Below are positions 55,300-64,000 of a stretch of 64,000 nucleotides of DNA, piece after piece. The notes under the pieces are model-generated. The model searched no databases and was not told where the DNA came from. It saw only the letters and a program-made list of their open reading frames with translations. The position numbers and the translations under genes are program-made. The first letter of the stretch is position 1; every line of letters begins with the position of its first letter. The stretch is from Thiocapsa sp. (GTDB taxonomy: Bacteria > Pseudomonadota > Gammaproteobacteria > Chromatiales > Chromatiaceae), in assembly GCF_018399035.1 (NCBI RefSeq), contig NZ_CP073760.1:1550001-1614000 (forward strand), given 5' to 3'.

Positions 55300-55355
55300 C
55301 GAATCGTGGTCGTGGTCGTGGTCGGAAACGACAACGACAACGACAACGAGAACTG
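55300..55355. repeat. quasi-palindromic hexanucleotide repeats
   Basis: GTGGTC repeated about four times, then AACGAC repeated about four times. The two tracts are loosely complementary and could fold together downstream of ispG. Confidence 0.75.
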
Positions 55356-55561
55356 CGGTAAAGGTGTTCTCTCGTCGAGACGCCGACGCCGGGGATGCCG
55401 GGGTTCGCTCTGCTCACCCCAGCCTAACCGCTGCGCAGGCTTGGAAGGTATCCAGTCCTAATCCGCGTCCAGAGTGAAATGCTAACTTTCGAGTCAGTTC
55501 GGCGTTTGGTGCACCCACGGCCCTTAGCGGGGGACTCGGTTTAAGTTTATATTTTTTTATT
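55356..55561. other. intergenic up to the IS1595 insertion
   Basis: No gene seen. A lone ACTCGGTTTAAG near 55,535 resembles the right end of the AACCGCG elements. Confidence 0.4.
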
Positions 55562-56641
55562 GGCTCAATCTGCATTCCAGACAGCTAGACAATCAGCGCT
55601 GCCAAGAGCGCCGGGAGGAGCCCCTTCCCGCGCGCACGACTGTTGTGGACGAACTGAAAAAAGCTCAGGTACATCGGGAGGTGTTCCTGAGAGATCCCGC
55701 GGTGAGGGCGCAGCCAGGAGCGCAGCAACGACCAGACGCCCTCGATGGTGTTGACGTGGACCTCATGGAAGCCATCACCGTCCTCGTCGCGGGCGTACTC
55801 TCCGCGGCTGTGGCAGACGCTGTGGTGCTCGTAACCCCATGCCGGCAAGCGGGCGTAGATGTCATACTCATCGGTGTAGAAGCGCGTCCCCTCGGCCACG
55901 CAGGCGAGGATAATGGGTTTGATGGTCTTCTGTTGGACGTTATCCAGCATCCGCAGCACCACCTCGCCGCCGCGCTGGATCAGGCCGAGAATCGGTGGCT
56001 TCTCTTTGGCCAGGGTGCCGCGACCGCGCGCCCCCTTCAGTCGGCGCCGACGGCCTTTGCGCGCTTTTTTTACCGCCTCGGGGTTCCCTTTGTGACCGGC
56101 GACCACGTACACCTCGTCGGCCTCGACCTCGCCGTCGAGCACGGGCAAGGACTGCTTGGACTCGATGCCCTCGCGCAACTGTTGCGTCATGCGCTGGGCG
56201 TCATCCTTGTGAAGGCCCAGTTCTTGGCCGATCTGCCGGTTGGACAGGTTCAAGCCCATGAAATACAGGCATAACACCCAGGTTCGCAGTGGCTGATGAT
56301 GGCCGGCCAGAATCGTCTCGCTCAAATCATCGAACCAGCGCCCGCAGTCCTTGCAGCGGTACTTCTGCCGCTCGGGTTGCGTCGGATCCCGACCTTGCTT
56401 GTTGATCTCGGCCGAGGCGCAGTGCACGCAGCGCACCCCTCGGGCCAACGCAGGGCACGGACGGTCTCGAAACATTTGGCGTCGTCGACGAGATTCTGGA
56501 TGATCAACATGGGGCGCACTGCCTGGCCACTTCGAAAGGGACAGTATTCTACCCCCACGGCCCGCCTCGTGCTGCATCCAGTGCTCTCCAAGGCTCCCCG
56601 CCTCGACTCTGTCGGGAACTGTCTGGAATGCATAAAGAGCC
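55562..56641 (-). mobile_element. IS1595-family insertion sequence, 1080 bp
   Basis: Terminal inverted repeats begin GGCTCAATCTGCATTCCAG and, on the other side, GGCTCTTTATGCATTCCAG. The 8-bp direct repeat TTTTTATT at 55,554-55,561 and 56,642-56,649 is the expected target duplication. The clean ends imply a fairly recent insertion into a T-rich spot. Confidence 0.95.
55585..56510 (-). pseudogene. IS1595 transposase with a frameshift
   Basis: From ATG 56,510 (MLIIQNLVDDAKCFETVRALRWPEG) the frame is lost because GAGGGGTG has one G too few. The rest reads VRCVHCASAEINKQGR, with the second zinc-ribbon pair YRCKDCG. It continues with the DDE-type domain (LDGEVEADEVYV, FYTDEYDIY, HVNTIEGVWSLLR) and ends LLPALLAALIV. 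Complete apart from the shift after residue 25. Confidence 0.88.
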
Positions 56642-56650
56642 TTTTTATTT

Positions 56651-56739
56651 TTTAAACCGCGCCGGCTCCGACGGTCGTTAAGTCTGCCGGGGCCGATCCC
56701 ATCCAAAAACATCGCATACCGCGCCGGGCGCGGTTTAAA
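56651..56739. repeat. AACCGCG-ended inverted-repeat element, copy 3
   Basis: Ends TTTAAACCGCGCC and GGCGCGGTTTAAA bound 89 bp. It stops two bases before the AGGAGGAGAC ribosome site of the next gene. Confidence 0.8.
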
Positions 56740-56750
56740 AAGGAGGAGAC

Positions 56751-57242
56751 ATGAAAAAAACGATTCCCGCACTGATCGCCGCTGCATTGATCTGCGGACC
56801 GGCCGTCGCCGATGGCCCTATGGTGGTCCCGCTGCAACGCCTCTCGATGGATGCGGCGGTCAAGATCGCCCAAGGGGCGATCGAGGAGTGTCGCGAGAAA
56901 GGCATCCAGATCGCCGTGACGGTGGTCGACCGTGAAGGCACGGTACAGGTCACGCTCCGCGACACCATCGCCGCGCCCATCACGGTGCCGATCAGCACGA
57001 TGAAGGCGTTCACCGCGGTGAACTTCAATGCCGCGACCTCGGCCATGACCGATCGCGCCAATACGCCGATCGGGCGTGTCGAAGGTCTCGTGATGTCCGC
57101 GGGCGGGGTTCCCGTGCTGGTCGGCGGCTCGTCGCTGGTGGCCGGTGTGGGCGTCAGCGGTGCCCCCGGAGGCGACACCGACGAGGAGTGCGCCCTGGCA
57201 GGAATCGCCAAGATCCAGGACGATCTGGATATGGCGATGTAG
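56751..57242 (+). CDS. periplasmic GlcG/HbpS-family protein
   Basis: The 163-residue protein has a signal peptide (MKKTIPALIAAALICGPAVA-DG) and the GlcG/HbpS fold: LSMDAAVKIAQGAIEECREKGIQIAVTVVDREG, KAFTAVNFN, GGVPVLVGGSSLVAGVGVSGAPGGDTDEECALAGI. Members bind heme or small ligands. In this exported form the ligand is unknown. Strong AGGAGGAG six bases before ATG. Length normal for the family. Confidence 0.85.
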   Translation: MKKTIPALIAAALICGPAVADGPMVVPLQRLSMDAAVKIAQGAIEECREKGIQIAVTVVDREGTVQVTLRDTIAAPITVPISTMKAFTAVNFNAATSAMTDRANTPIGRVEGLVMSAGGVPVLVGGSSLVAGVGVSGAPGGDTDEECALAGIAKIQDDLDMAM

Positions 57243-57261
57243 GGCTCGATTAAAGACATCT

Positions 57262-57346
57262 TAACCGCGTCGTGCACGGCGTTCCGGGGAGCATCGAGTC
57301 TTTTGCCCCTGCTGCAGACATGGTCTGTCACGCCGGACGCGGTTTA
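57262..57346. repeat. AACCGCG-ended inverted-repeat element, copy 4
   Basis: TTAACCGCGTC and GACGCGGTTTA bound about 85 bp between two plus-strand genes, ending 28 bp before the next start codon. Confidence 0.7.
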
Positions 57347-57373
57347 GTCCCACAACAGGATCGGGGGTAACAG

Positions 57374-57553
57374 ATGCGTCTATTGGAAGCCGAAGCAGCA
57401 CTGATCGCGGATCTGAAGGATGAAAGCGAGTTGATCGGCGAGATGCGCCTGCCCGCATTCACCGTGGTGACCGCGCGCCACCCGACACTCGGCAAACTGG
57501 TGATCGTCGTCGGGCCGGACGGCACGGGTGCGGTGGTCGAGGTGAACGAGTAG
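57374..57553 (+). CDS. small conserved-looking protein
   Basis: The 59-residue protein MRLLEAEAALIADLKDESEL, then RLPAFTVVTARHPTLGKLVIVV and GAVVEVNE. Compact beta-type composition, no signal peptide. Preceded by GGGGGTAACAG. Family unknown. Confidence 0.55.
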   Translation: MRLLEAEAALIADLKDESELIGEMRLPAFTVVTARHPTLGKLVIVVGPDGTGAVVEVNE

Positions 57554-57558
57554 GGGGT

Positions 57559-57600
57559 GTAGGGGTGTAGGGGCGACTTAAGTCGCCCCTACACCCCTAC
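57559..57600. terminator. perfect 42-bp palindrome of family A type
   Basis: GTAGGGGTGTAGGGGCGACTT and its exact complement, centred on TTAA. It lies between the convergent small gene and arfB, five bases after the first stop codon, so it probably acts as a two-way terminator. It is the only family A copy with TTAA instead of TTCAG at its centre. Confidence 0.8.
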
Positions 57601-57630
57601 GGGTTGTTCGATGCTTTCTCCAACATCACA

Positions 57631-58053
57631 TCAATCGCGGTCCGAGGGGACCCGGCGCATGCGCTTGCTGCTGGATTGTTTGCGCTTGGTCTCGAGGCGT
57701 CGCTCGGTCGAGGCGCGGGTGGGTCGGGTCGCGATGCGCGGTTTCGGCCGCACGGCGGCTTGGGCGATCAGGGCGGCGAGACGGGCTCGCGCATCGGCGC
57801 GATTGCGCTCGCGGGTGCGGTAGCGGTGCGCCTCGATCATCAGGACGCCGTCCGAATCGATCCGCCGTCCGCCGAGGCGCGTCAGACGCTCGCGCACGTC
57901 CTCGGGCAGCGAGGGCGAGCGTGCGACGTCGAACCGCAGCTGGACCGCCGTCTCGACCTTGTTGACGTTTTGACCGCCGGGCCCGGGCGAGCGGATGAAC
58001 CGCTCGCTGAGCTCGGTCTCGTCGATTCGGATACGGTTGGAGATCTGCAGCAT
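57631..58053 (-). CDS. arfB: alternative ribosome-rescue factor ArfB (YaeJ)
   Basis: The 140-residue protein MLQISNRIRIDETELSERFIRSPGPGGQNVNKVETAVQ has the release-factor GGQ motif. The basic C-terminal tail (RPTRASTERRLETKRKQSSSKR) enters the mRNA channel. It hydrolyses peptidyl-tRNA on stalled ribosomes. Complete. Confidence 0.95.
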   Translation of the reverse strand: MLQISNRIRIDETELSERFIRSPGPGGQNVNKVETAVQLRFDVARSPSLPEDVRERLTRLGGRRIDSDGVLMIEAHRYRTRERNRADARARLAALIAQAAVRPKPRIATRPTRASTERRLETKRKQSSSKRMRRVPSDRD

Positions 58054-58064
58054 GACGCGATTCT

Positions 58065-58125
58065 ATACCGAGCGCACGTGGCGTGTAGGTTGTGCTGACG
58101 ATAGGAAGCACAACTTGCGCCGACG
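58065..58125. repeat. family E terminal piece and a hairpin
   Basis: ATACCGAGCGCACGTGG (the family E end) is followed by a hairpin GTTGTGCT...AGCACAAC. It lies between divergently placed arfB and the purL 3' end. Confidence 0.7.
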
Positions 58126-58135
58126 GTTGGTTGCC

Positions 58136-61100
58136 TTAATCCACCCAGACGCGCGCATTGCGGAACAGACGCATCCAAGGTCCGTCCGTGCCCCACTCAT
58201 CGGGCTGCCACGAGCTCTGAAGGGACCGGAAGACGCGCTCGGGATGGGGCATCATGATGGTGACGCGCCCGTCGAGCGTTGTCAGGCCGGCGATGCCTTC
58301 GGGCGAGCCGTTGGGGTTGGCGGGATAACGCTCGGCGACCCGGCCGTCGTTCTCGATGTAGCGCGTCGCCACGCAGGCGCGCGCCGCGGCGAGATGCTCG
58401 GCATCGCGGAATTCGGCTCGGCCTTCGCCGTGGGCCACTGCGATCGGCATGCGTGAGCCGGCCATCCCGGCGAGCAGGACCGAGGGCGTCTCCCGGACCT
58501 CGAGCATCAGGGTGCGGGCCTCGAACTGCTCGGAGCGGTTGCGCACGAAGTGCGGCCAGTGGTCCGCGCCCGGGATCAGCTCGCGCAGGTTGGAGAGCAT
58601 CTGGCAGCCGTTGCAGATGCCGAGCGCGAAGGTGTCGCGCCGCGCGAAGAAGGCTTCGAATTGCTCGCGCGCCCGCGGGTTGAAGAGGATCGATTTGGCC
58701 CAGCCCTCCCCTGCCCCCAGCACGTCGCCGTAGGAGAAGCCGCCGCAGGCAGCGAGCCCGCGGAAGCGCGCCAGGTCGATGCGCCCGGCCATGATGTCGG
58801 ACAGGTGCACGTCCACGCACTCGAAGCCCGCCGCATGGAAGGCCGCGGCCATCTCGACCTGTCCGTTCACGCCCTGCTCGCGCAGGATCGCGATCGGCGG
58901 GCGGGCGCCGCGCTCGACATAAGGTGCGGTCAGGTCGTCGTCCGGATCGAAGGTCAGCTCGGCATGCAGGCCGGGATCCGGCTCGGCGATGCGTGCATAG
59001 GCCTCGTCCGCACACGCGGGGTTGTCGCGCAGGGATTGCATCCGGAAGCTGGTCTCGGACCAGACCTGTTGGAGCTCGGTCCGACTCGCCGCGAAGAGCG
59101 GTCGGCAGCGTCGGCAGACGCGGATCTGATCGCTGTCGTCGAGCATGCCGATCACCGGGCTGTACTCGGCCAAGCCGTGATACTCCAGGATCTGCAGCAC
59201 GTCGTCTGTATCGGTATGGCAGACCTGGATCACGGCGCCCAGCTCCTCGCTGAACAGGGCAGAGAGGTCATCGGGCCCGACCGCGGCCAGATCCACGTCG
59301 ATCCCGCAACGCCCGGCGAAGGCCATCTCGCAGAGCGTCGTGATCAGTCCGCCGTCGGAGCGATCGTGGTAGGCGAGGATCAGCTCCTCGTCCTGAAGCT
59401 CCTGGATGGCGGCGAAGAAGCGCTTGAGCAGGTCCGGGGCGTCCAGGTCCGGCCCGACATCGCCGAGCTGACCGTAGACCTGCGCGAGCGCGGACCCGCC
59501 GAGACGGTTCCGGCCCTGCCCCAGATCGATGAGGATGAGGTCGGTATCGCCCTGATCGGTCCGCAGTTGCGGTGTGAGTGTCGCGCGCACGTCGAGCACC
59601 GGGGCAAAGGCCGAGACGATCAACGACAGGGGCGCGGACATCTCGTGCCGCACGCCCGCGGCACCCTCCCAGACCGTCTTCATGCTCATCGAGTCCTTGC
59701 CGACCGGGATAGCAATCCCGAGTGCCGGGCAGAGCTCCAAGCCAACGGCGCGGACGGTTGCGTAGAGTCGAGCATCCTCGCGCGGATCGCCGGCGGCGGC
59801 CATCCAGTTGGCCGAGAGCTTGATGTCGCCGATCGAGTCGATGCGCGCCGCGGCCAGATTGGTGATGGCCTCGCCGACGGCCATGCGACCGGAGGCCGGG
59901 GCGTCGAGCAGGGCGAGCGGCGTGCGCTCGCCGATGGCCATCGCCTCGCCGGTGACGCCGCGATAGTCGCTGACGGTCACGGCGCAGTCGGCGACCGGGA
60001 TCTGCCAAGGGCCGACCATCTGATCGCGCGCGACCTGACCCGTGATGCTGCGATCGCCGATGGTGACGAGGAAGGACTTGTCGGCGACCCCGGGCAGGCG
60101 CAGCACACGATCGAGCGCCTCGCGCAGATCGATCTCGGCGGTACGCAGCGGCGGGCGCGGGGGCTGTCCGGAGACGGCATCCCGCTCCATCTTGGGCGGT
60201 TTGCCGAAGAGCAGCGACATGGGCATATCGATCGGGGTGTCGGCAAAATGCGCGTCGCCGAGCGCGAGGTGCTGCTCCGCGGTCGCGGTCCCGACAACGG
60301 CGTGCGGGCAGCGCTCGCGCGCGCAGATCGCCTCGAACTGCGCCAGCCGCTCGGCCGCGACCGCCAGGACATAGCGCTCCTGCGACTCGTTGCACCAGAT
60401 CTCCATCGGCGACATGCCCGGATCGGCGTTGGGCACCGCGCGCAGCTCGAAGCGTCCGCCGCGACCGGCGTCATGGACCAGCTCGGGCAGCGCGTTGGCC
60501 AGCCCGCCGGCGCCGACGTCGTGGATGAAGAGGATCGGATTGTCCTCGCCGAGCGCCCAACAGCAGTCGATGACCTCTTGGCAGCGACGCTGCATCTCCG
60601 GGTTGGCGCGCTGCACCGAGGCGAAATCCAGATCCTCGGCCGAGGCGCCCGAGGCCATGCTCGAGGCCGCCCCGCCGCCGAGCCCGATCAGCATCGCCGG
60701 GCCTCCGATCACGATCAGCGGCGTGCCGACCGGGAAGCTGTCCTTGGCGACATGCTCGGAGCGGATGTTGCCGAGACCGCCGGCGAGCATGATGGGTTTG
60801 TGATAGCCGCGCAGCTCGGACTCGCCGTTCGGTCCGGGGATGGCCTGCTCGAAGGTGCGGAAATAGCCGGTGAGGTTGGGCCTGCCGAACTCGTTGTTGA
60901 AGGCAGCGGCGCCGATCGGCCCTTCGAGCATGATGTCGAGTGCGGAGACGATGCGCCCGGGCTTGCCGTGGTAGTCGGCCTCGGGCGGCTCCCAGGGTTG
61001 CCCGAAACCGGGGATGCGCAGGTCCGAGACCGAGAAGCCGCAGAGACCGGCCTTGGGTTTGGCGCCCCGCCCGGTGGCCCCTTCGTCGCGGATCTCACCG

Positions 61101-62041
61101 CCCGAGCCGGTCGCCGCACCCGGATCCGGTGCGATCGCGGTCGGGTGGTTGTGGGTCTCCACCTTCATGAGGATCTGGATCGGCTCTTCATGCTCGCCGT
61201 AGATCCCGGTCACGGGGTCGGCGAGGAAGCGGCGCCCGTCCCAGCCCTCGATGACGGCGGCATTGTCCTTGTAGGCGGAGAGCACGCCTTCGGGCGAGAC
61301 ATCCGTCGTGTTGCGGATCATCTGAAAGAGCGAGTGCGTCTGCGGCTCGCCGTCGATGTCCCAGCGGGCATTGAAGATCTTGTGCCGACAATGCTCCGAG
61401 TTGGCCTGCGCGAACATCATCAGCTCGACATCGGTCGGGTCGCGCTCGAGTGCGGCGAAGCTGCCGGCGAGATAGGCGATCTCGTCGGACGAGAGCGCGA
61501 GGCCCAGCTCGCGGTTCGCCTGCGCCAGCGCCGCCTCGGGATCCGCACCGAGCGCGACGCGGCGCACCGGACGTGGCTCGGCGTGCACGAACAACCGCTC
61601 GGCATCGGCGAGGTCGAAGAGCGCGATCTGGGTCATGCGGTCGTGCAGGAATGCCACGGCCTGCTCGACGGTTGCCGCATCGAGCGCGCCGCCGTCCACC
61701 GTCAGGTAGTAGGCGGTGCCGCGCTCCAGCCGCTCGAGGCCATCGAGTCCGCAGTTGTGCGCGATGTCGGTCGCCTTGGACGACCAGGGCGAGATGGTGC
61801 CCGGTCGCGGCACGACCAGCACGAGCCGGCCGACCGGCGCGTGGCTCGGCAAGGCGGGGCCGTAGCGCAGGAGCCGCTCGAGGATACCGCGCTGATCCTC
61901 GGCCAACTCGCCCGCGAGATCGGCGAAGTGGACAAACTCCGCATAGACCTCGATCGGCACCCCGATCTGCTCGCGCAGCCTGCCGGCAAGCTTCTGAAGA
62001 CGGAACTCGGAAAGGGCGGGGGCACCACGGAGGACGAGCAT
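58136..62041 (-). CDS. purL: phosphoribosylformylglycinamidine synthase PurL
   Basis: The 1301-residue protein starts [20 protein letters not shown] at ATG 62,041. The longer frame to 62,128 runs into a repeat element and is rejected. It is the large single-chain form. The synthase core has [42 protein letters not shown], and [11 protein letters not shown]. The C-terminal class I glutaminase has [14 protein letters not shown], the nucleophile in GICNGCQML, and [10 protein letters not shown]. It performs the fourth step of purine synthesis. Usual length for Proteobacteria. Confidence 0.97.
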   Translation of the reverse strand: MLVLRGAPALSEFRLQKLAGRLREQIGVPIEVYAEFVHFADLAGELAEDQRGILERLLRYGPALPSHAPVGRLVLVVPRPGTISPWSSKATDIAHNCGLDGLERLERGTAYYLTVDGGALDAATVEQAVAFLHDRMTQIALFDLADAERLFVHAEPRPVRRVALGADPEAALAQANRELGLALSSDEIAYLAGSFAALERDPTDVELMMFAQANSEHCRHKIFNARWDIDGEPQTHSLFQMIRNTTDVSPEGVLSAYKDNAAVIEGWDGRRFLADPVTGIYGEHEEPIQILMKVETHNHPTAIAPDPGAATGSGGEIRDEGATGRGAKPKAGLCGFSVSDLRIPGFGQPWEPPEADYHGKPGRIVSALDIMLEGPIGAAAFNNEFGRPNLTGYFRTFEQAIPGPNGESELRGYHKPIMLAGGLGNIRSEHVAKDSFPVGTPLIVIGGPAMLIGLGGGAASSMASGASAEDLDFASVQRANPEMQRRCQEVIDCCWALGEDNPILFIHDVGAGGLANALPELVHDAGRGGRFELRAVPNADPGMSPMEIWCNESQERYVLAVAAERLAQFEAICARERCPHAVVGTATAEQHLALGDAHFADTPIDMPMSLLFGKPPKMERDAVSGQPPRPPLRTAEIDLREALDRVLRLPGVADKSFLVTIGDRSITGQVARDQMVGPWQIPVADCAVTVSDYRGVTGEAMAIGERTPLALLDAPASGRMAVGEAITNLAAARIDSIGDIKLSANWMAAAGDPREDARLYATVRAVGLELCPALGIAIPVGKDSMSMKTVWEGAAGVRHEMSAPLSLIVSAFAPVLDVRATLTPQLRTDQGDTDLILIDLGQGRNRLGGSALAQVYGQLGDVGPDLDAPDLLKRFFAAIQELQDEELILAYHDRSDGGLITTLCEMAFAGRCGIDVDLAAVGPDDLSALFSEELGAVIQVCHTDTDDVLQILEYHGLAEYSPVIGMLDDSDQIRVCRRCRPLFAASRTELQQVWSETSFRMQSLRDNPACADEAYARIAEPDPGLHAELTFDPDDDLTAPYVERGARPPIAILREQGVNGQVEMAAAFHAAGFECVDVHLSDIMAGRIDLARFRGLAACGGFSYGDVLGAGEGWAKSILFNPRAREQFEAFFARRDTFALGICNGCQMLSNLRELIPGADHWPHFVRNRSEQFEARTLMLEVRETPSVLLAGMAGSRMPIAVAHGEGRAEFRDAEHLAAARACVATRYIENDGRVAERYPANPNGSPEGIAGLTTLDGRVTIMMPHPERVFRSLQSSWQPDEWGTDGPWMRLFRNARVWVD

Positions 62042-62081
62042 GGGACATGACTCTGGATTCGGGCTCTTGACCCGACATGAT

Positions 62082-62150
62082 ATACCGAGCGCACGTGGAT
62101 TTTTCGCCGCATTGCACGCCCCGCACAACGCCGTTTCCGTGCCGGCCGAC
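62082..62150. repeat. left half of a family E element upstream of purL
   Basis: ATACCGAGCGCACGTGGA, then TTTTTCGCCGCATTGCACGCCCCGC, matches the left half of the 13,113-13,275 element. No right terminal repeat is seen. It lies 41 bp upstream of the purL start, so it may carry or disturb the promoter. Confidence 0.8.
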
Positions 62151-62236
62151 CCGACCCGACCCTATCCCGTAACTCCGGGCAAGATCCCTGCACCCCGAGT
62201 ATCATTCCGATCCTCTTTGCATCAGACCCGAACGCC

Positions 62237-63676
62237 ATGCCGAATCACGCCCTTTCCGACCTCCTGTCCACGCTCGATTTGGCCTGGCGGCGCGAACCGG
62301 CCAAGCCAGGCGCCCTGGACAACATCCAATGGCGCGCAAACGCCTGCGATGCCCGCTCGATCCTCTTCTTCCAACGTTTCGACGACGGGCGCACCGATGC
62401 CGAGATCATCGAGCGCTATCTGGCCGACAGCGCCTGCGCCGTGCTGGTCACCAACCGCATGATCGAGGGTGTCGAGCGGCTGCAGGGCAAGGGCATCTAC
62501 GTCACGCACCCCGGCGATTGGGCCGAGATCGTCTGCCGCTTCTGCGATCGCGTCTATCCGCTGGACACCGAGGGCACGGTCTTTCTGGGCGTCACGGGCA
62601 CCAACGGCAAGACCACGACGGTCAAGTATCTGGAGGCGATCCTCTCGGCGCATGGCCGGCCGGTCCTCTCGGTCGGGACGCTCGGTCTCTCCTTGGCGGG
62701 CGAGCCGTTGGTCAACACCGGATTCACCTCCCCGCCGCTGATCGAGCTGCGCCGTCTGTTGCACGCCCATCGCGACCGTTATGCGGTGGTCGCGATGGAG
62801 GTCAGCAGCCATGCCCTGGATCAAGGACGTGCGCACGGCATCCCGCTGCAGAACGCCGCCTGGACCAACTTCACGCAGGACCACCTGGACTATCACGGCG
62901 GCGAGGCGGCCTATTTCGCGGCCAAGGCACGCATCCTGGACATGATCGCGGAGGGCGGCCGTCTCTACACGACCAGTCCGGATGTCGCCGAACGCTTGTC
63001 GGAGAATGGCCGACCGCGGGTTCCCGTCGAGGTCCTGCCCGCGGCGACGCTCGACGCCGAGGCGCTCGCCGCCAAGCCGTTCCTCGCCCTCGCGCACAAC
63101 CGTCGCAACTATGCCCTCGCCGTCGCCTTGGCCGACGGGGTCTTGGGGCCGGGCGCGCGCGAGGACTGGCGTCACTTGAGCGCGGTGGACGGGCGCTTCG
63201 AGTGTCGCGTCGTCGGCAACCGCACCCTGGTGGTCGACTTCGCCCACACCCCGGACGCACTCGAGACCATCCTGACCGCAATCCGCGATGCCTTCCCCGG
63301 GGCGCAGGTCGCCACCCTCTTCGGCTGCGGGGGCGATCGCGATCGCTTCAAGCGCCCGCTCATGGGTGCGGCGGTGGGGCGTCATTCGGACCACACGATC
63401 GTGACCTCGGACAACCCGCGTTTCGAGGCCCCCGAACGCATCATCGCGGATATCCTCACGGGCATGCCCGAGGCGGGTCGAGAGGTGGTGGTCGACCGGC
63501 CGCTCGCGATCGCACGCCTGCTCGACTTCCTGGCCGAGCGGCCGGAGGACGAGCCCTGGGTGGCTCTGATCGCCGGCAAGGGTCACGAGCGCTATCTCGA
63601 TGCCAAAGGCCACAAGACGCCCTACAGCGATCAGGACGAGATCGAGCGCAACCTGATACGCCTCGGCTGGGTCTGA
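62237..63676 (+). CDS. MurE-like Mur ligase family protein
   Basis: The 479-residue protein has the ATP loop GVTGTNGKTTTVKYLEA, then AMEVSSHALDQGR, TNFTQDHLDYHG (a lysine follows in AAKARIL) and VVDFAHTPDALE. FGCGGDRDRFKRPLMG, the meso-diaminopimelate motif SDNPRFE and AGKGHERY complete the set. All catalytic parts of MurE are present. The N-terminal 110 residues are unlike the usual MurE UDP-binding domain to my eye, and the gene stands outside any cell-wall cluster here. It could be a second MurE or a ligase with another substrate. Confidence 0.82.
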   Translation: MPNHALSDLLSTLDLAWRREPAKPGALDNIQWRANACDARSILFFQRFDDGRTDAEIIERYLADSACAVLVTNRMIEGVERLQGKGIYVTHPGDWAEIVCRFCDRVYPLDTEGTVFLGVTGTNGKTTTVKYLEAILSAHGRPVLSVGTLGLSLAGEPLVNTGFTSPPLIELRRLLHAHRDRYAVVAMEVSSHALDQGRAHGIPLQNAAWTNFTQDHLDYHGGEAAYFAAKARILDMIAEGGRLYTTSPDVAERLSENGRPRVPVEVLPAATLDAEALAAKPFLALAHNRRNYALAVALADGVLGPGAREDWRHLSAVDGRFECRVVGNRTLVVDFAHTPDALETILTAIRDAFPGAQVATLFGCGGDRDRFKRPLMGAAVGRHSDHTIVTSDNPRFEAPERIIADILTGMPEAGREVVVDRPLAIARLLDFLAERPEDEPWVALIAGKGHERYLDAKGHKTPYSDQDEIERNLIRLGWV

Positions 63677-63691
63677 GGCAGGTCATCGAGG

Positions 63692-64000
63692 ATGGACATG
63701 CCGATCACTGTGCCCTTGCGTCGCCTCTACTCGGTCCCCGTCGGTCTGCTGCTCGGCATCGCGCTCGCGCTGCTGGTCCCGGACGGCGCGCCCTACGTGG
63801 CCTGGATCGGGCAGATCTTCATCTCCATCCTCAAGCTGCTGATCCTGCCGCTGATCCTGGTCTCCATCTATGCCTCGCTCTCGGGCGGACGCGAGCTGCG
63901 GCGCATCGGCGGGCGCACCTTACTCTACTACCTGACCACCTCGGCGGTCGCCGCCGGGCTGGGGACGCTGATCGGACTCGCGTTCTCGCGCGATCTCCCC
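63692..64000 (+). CDS. dicarboxylate/amino-acid:cation symporter, 3' end off window
   Basis: The frame from ATG 63,692 (MDMPITVPLRRLYSVPVG) is open to the right edge. It shows LLLGIALALLVP, then IGQIFISILKLLILPLILVSI and LYYLTTSAVAAGLGTLIGL, the first helices of the DAACS (GltP/DctA) family. It begins 15 bp after the Mur ligase stop, so the two may be co-transcribed. An internal ATG at 63,698 is an alternative start. Confidence 0.82.
   Translation, partial: MDMPITVPLRRLYSVPVGLLLGIALALLVPDGAPYVAWIGQIFISILKLLILPLILVSIYASLSGGRELRRIGGRTLLYYLTTSAVAAGLGTLIGLAFSRDLP

Noticed and set aside
58550..62050. 1166-residue plus-strand frame opposite purL
   Set aside because: Antisense of a high-GC conserved gene. 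The purL strand has full family motifs and this frame has none.
62042..62128. N-terminal extension of PurL to 62,128
   Set aside because: The extra 29 codons lie in the family E repeat. Relatives start at MLVLRGAP.
62222..63613. 463-residue minus-strand frame opposite the Mur ligase
   Set aside because: Antisense artefact of codon bias. The plus strand has all Mur ligase motifs.

Overview
The window looks like a chromosomal segment of a high-GC gammaproteobacterium. The purL, mazG, ispG and arfB genes, together with dense REP-like palindromes and Rpn/YhgA-type nuclease genes, suggest a purple sulfur bacterium (Chromatiales, for example a Thiocapsa relative). That placement is inference from gene content and style, not a measured identity.

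Region 1 (1-21,500) is a repeat-scarred accessory zone, mostly on the minus strand. It holds whole and broken copies of Rpn-family nuclease/transposase genes (YhgA-like, DUF2887, DUF4351). It also holds five toxin-antitoxin loci: truncated PIN/antitoxin, HigBA, HepT/MntA, RES/Xre and DUF5615/DUF433. Fragments of a surface-polysaccharide locus remain (truncated tviB-like dehydrogenase, truncated neuC-like epimerase, truncated EPS-linked MarR regulator), plus two paralogues of an unrecognised protein family. At least four palindromic repeat families fill the gaps. Two copies of one IS1111-group IS110 element lie inside one of these palindromes, and the uninterrupted site survives elsewhere in the window. 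An ORF-less group II intron lies at 20,330-21,150.

Region 2 (21,500-28,650) is a nest of transposons. An IS630 element was split by a second, antiparallel IS630. It was also invaded next to its start codon by an IS4/Tn5-like element carrying a DUF4338 (DruA-family) gene. That element's transposase was in turn split by a 2.4-kb large-serine-recombinase element. The junctions can be read to the base.

Region 3 (28,700-50,500) is visibly more A+T rich and reads almost wholly on the minus strand. It carries many small secreted proteins and lipoproteins (SH3b, LprI-like and a four-cysteine family). Its core is a compact seven-gene operon (47,481 to 37,653): a periplasmic von Willebrand A protein, an ABC ATPase, an FtsX-type permease, a formylglycine-generating-enzyme-fold protein, two coiled-coil lipoproteins and a lipoprotein with a peptidoglycan-binding domain and an S41 protease domain. 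The VWA-ATPase-permease-FGE set parallels PpkA(periplasmic part)-TagT-TagS-TagR(-TagQ) of the type VI secretion threonine-phosphorylation pathway, but no kinase or secretion genes are present in the window. This is my best candidate for an undescribed system. A tRNA-Arg(ACG) gene lies at the right edge of this island.

Region 4 (51,100-64,000) is housekeeping backbone: a small membrane protein, mazG, a DUF4743 Nudix hydrolase, ispG, an IS1595 insertion with an 8-bp target duplication, a periplasmic GlcG/HbpS-family protein, a small protein, arfB, purL, a MurE-like ligase and the start of a dicarboxylate/glutamate symporter. Four small inverted-repeat elements with AACCGCG ends lie close to gene starts here.
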